From: JAGOPY01 sp964619555
Lineage (GTDB): Bacteria; Bacteroidota; Bacteroidia; Bacteroidales; JAGOPY01
Direction: 5' to 3'
NCBI GenBank assembly: GCA_964619555.1
Contig: CAZUDV010000012.1
Span: 1 to 64,000, forward strand
DNA: 64,000 bases
In this document: in pieces, positions 62,249 through 64,000 of the stretch
How positions within the stretch are numbered: the first letter of the stretch is position 1
Layout of the letters: every line of letters starts with the position of its first letter
Position numbers and translations under genes: made by a program
Notes under the pieces: generated by a model
Databases searched by the model: none
Seen by the model: the letters and a program-made list of their open reading frames with translations, nothing else
What the model was told of the DNA's origin: nothing

Positions 62249-64000
62249 ATGCACTCAATGGCAAAGCAATTGAACATACTCATATCAGCTGTGGCATTAT
62301 TACTAGGATTATCTTCCTTTGCCCAATCCTACCGGCTCTTTTTAGATCATCACCTGAAGCCAGCAGGTATAAAGGTCTTTGAGAGCGGCGTAACCGAACA
62401 CTTTAAGTTCGGCGAAAGCACCCCGTACCACCTGACACTCCCTGGTAAGAACAATTCAATCGATGTCGTTATTCAGGAATCTAGAGATTGTCAGGAACCC
62501 GAACAATACACCAGTGAAAGTCTGCAGTACATTGAGCCGGGATTGCTCCCGGAGGCCGATTTGATCAGGGATGCTGCATATACGCCCGACGGTGACCGGA
62601 TAGCAGTGATTTACCAGCACAGCGGTAATATCGCTTTCTACGATAGCCAGACCTATGAGGTGCTCAATGTGACAGATCTGGGTATTGGCCCGATCGACCT
62701 GGTCCTGGGCACAGATCATGCTTATGTCGCATGCCGGTATTCGAAAGAAATATATATGATCAACCTGAACGATTATTCCATAAGCGGTATCCTGACCCTC
62801 GATCGGCAACCCAGCCAGATTGAGGTCAGCCCGGATGAATCGGTCCTCTACATCGCATTTCCAAGTTACATGGATGGATCGGTGGCGGCATATTCCGCCT
62901 CCTCGCATGAATTGCTGTTCGAACTCCCTGAATTATTCATCCATCACTTTGGCTATTACGGCTTTAACGGACGGATGTACTATCAATACTACCGGTTTTG
63001 CCTTTCAGAAGATGGCAATTTTCTCACCGGTACGAGCGATCTGGGAACTGTTATCATTTTTAACGCCAAAACCGGCCTTGAGATGTTAAGGTGGAACGAC
63101 CGGTTCTTTTGCGGATTCAGTACTTCTGTAACAAGCGATACGCTCTACTTGCTTTCGCTTGATGATGATGACTTAATTTACCTGTACAGGCTCCAGGCCA
63201 ATGATTTCACAAAAATCGACTCCATCACGAGACCCGTGTCAGAGATGTATTTCGGGCAGGACGACCTGGCAGTGTCAGGCGATGGCAACCGCGTACTGAC
63301 CCAGGATTCTTGGAACGATGCCTACTTGCTGTTTGATTTCACATCCATGAGTACATCCGCGTACTCAGTGAATTCTTTTCTCCTGCAGCTGATCAACATG
63401 TCATATGACCGGAAATATACCTTCTGCCAGAACGAATCCACTATAAAAATCTTCGACATGGACAACCCAGGCTTTATATCGACCTTTGGGCATAGCGCAG
63501 GTTATTTCGGGATGGCTTCCACAGTTTCCTATAAGTACCTGACACCGACCAACCAGTTTGTTTTAAATAATTCCTATTACAGGTTCGACGAATTCTGTGT
63601 TATAGATTTTCAGTATCCAAATTCCATTGGTATCGATACCTGCTTGATTGCCGGTGCGCTTCCGGAAGCTGACATGACAACCGCAGCCTGCCTTTCAGGA
63701 GACGGGATAAAACTGGTGTCAGCCAACTTCCTTTCCGCGAATGTGAGTTTAATCGATGTGAATACCCAGGAATTGGAAAACATGTTTGACATAGATAATA
63801 TCTCTACTGTAACTCCAATACCTGGAAGTGTGGATGTCCTTTTATCCGGACCTGTTTCTGACGCTACTTATTTGTTTAACACAAAAAATGCATTCATTGA
63901 AAAGACGATCAATGTTTCACAAGCATGGTCTGTGACGGTGTCGGAAGATGGTCAGTACGCTTACGCCATAGACGTCACAGGAATGTTGTTCAAAATCGCT
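62249..64000 (+). CDS. Exported beta-propeller protein, 3' end outside window
   Basis: An open reading frame of at least 584 codons that continues past the window edge. ATG 62249 (MHSMAKQLNILIS) starts a signal peptide ending SSFAQ; ATG 62258 is an alternative. The sequence shows YVTN/WD-like blades (YTPDGDRIAVIYQHSGNIAF, VSPDESVLYIAF, LSEDGNFLTGTSDLG, VSGDGNRVLTQDS). Such propellers bind ligands or partner proteins on the surface; a T9SS domain could follow outside the window. It diverges from the lipoprotein gene across the palindrome-bearing gap. Confidence 0.75.
   Translation, partial: MHSMAKQLNILISAVALLLGLSSFAQSYRLFLDHHLKPAGIKVFESGVTEHFKFGESTPYHLTLPGKNNSIDVVIQESRDCQEPEQYTSESLQYIEPGLLPEADLIRDAAYTPDGDRIAVIYQHSGNIAFYDSQTYEVLNVTDLGIGPIDLVLGTDHAYVACRYSKEIYMINLNDYSISGILTLDRQPSQIEVSPDESVLYIAFPSYMDGSVAAYSASSHELLFELPELFIHHFGYYGFNGRMYYQYYRFCLSEDGNFLTGTSDLGTVIIFNAKTGLEMLRWNDRFFCGFSTSVTSDTLYLLSLDDDDLIYLYRLQANDFTKIDSITRPVSEMYFGQDDLAVSGDGNRVLTQDSWNDAYLLFDFTSMSTSAYSVNSFLLQLINMSYDRKYTFCQNESTIKIFDMDNPGFISTFGHSAGYFGMASTVSYKYLTPTNQFVLNNSYYRFDEFCVIDFQYPNSIGIDTCLIAGALPEADMTTAACLSGDGIKLVSANFLSANVSLIDVNTQELENMFDIDNISTVTPIPGSVDVLLSGPVSDATYLFNTKNAFIEKTINVSQAWSVTVSEDGQYAYAIDVTGMLFKIA

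Overview
The window reads as chromosomal DNA of a Bacteroidota bacterium, probably Bacteroidales-like and free-living. The main evidence is the set of secreted proteins ending in type IX secretion (T9SS) type A sorting domains (FPNP/YPNP start, C-terminal Lys/Asn/Lys tail), the many lipoproteins, starch-binding domains of SusE/SusF type, FtsX-type permeases and several TAnnTTTG promoter elements. No rRNA was seen and one tRNA is present.

Region 1 (1-1.7 kb): a tetraheme cytochrome c lipoprotein and a Crp/Fnr regulator, with a perfect FNR-type operator between them (813-826). Region 2 (1.8-24.7 kb): an alpha-glucan, maltose and trehalose locus. It has an SLC45/GPH-type sugar permease, a leftward operon (trehalose-synthase-like GH13, a beta-phosphoglucomutase/GH65 phosphorylase fusion, a P-loop kinase and an ArnT-like glycosyltransferase), five further GH13 enzymes with periplasmic, lipoprotein, cytoplasmic or secreted signals, and two T9SS-exported carbohydrate-binding proteins. 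The inferred flow is: secreted and surface amylases cut alpha-glucan, periplasmic SusA-like enzyme trims it, the permease imports maltose, and GH65 plus the mutase yield glucose and glucose 6-phosphate while the TreS-like enzyme may link maltose to trehalose. SusC and SusD are absent from the window.

Region 3 (24.7-29.2 kb): secreted surface proteins. Region 4 (29.2-34.4 kb): a membrane-bound uptake [NiFe] hydrogenase (small, large and cytochrome b subunits) with its protease, HypA and HypC. The small subunit carries the two extra cysteines typical of oxygen-tolerant enzymes. Region 5 (34.4-52 kb): mixed housekeeping and envelope genes (PD40 lipoprotein, histone-deacetylase-fold enzyme, CpeT-like protein, EamA exporter, patatin/Omp85 protein, YihX-like phosphatase, beta-helix protein, FISUMP protein, aldo/keto reductase, TPR histidine kinase, cold-shock protein).

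Region 6 (52.0-58.8 kb) is the accessory part. A CAT-anticodon tRNA has its last 25 bases plus flanking DNA repeated 6.67 kb downstream, which marks a tRNA-targeted genomic island without a visible integrase. Inside it are an AT-rich VOC gene, a unit with the structure of an integron gene cassette (its 5' end is the exact complement of the start of its attC-like palindrome), three IS21-like terminal-repeat remnants (two of them a 125-bp inverted pair around a secreted adhesin-like gene), and a WYL regulator next to the distal repeat. Region 7 (58.9-64 kb): an FtsX/MacB-like permease, a lipoprotein, a striking 51-bp palindrome and a beta-propeller gene cut by the window edge.
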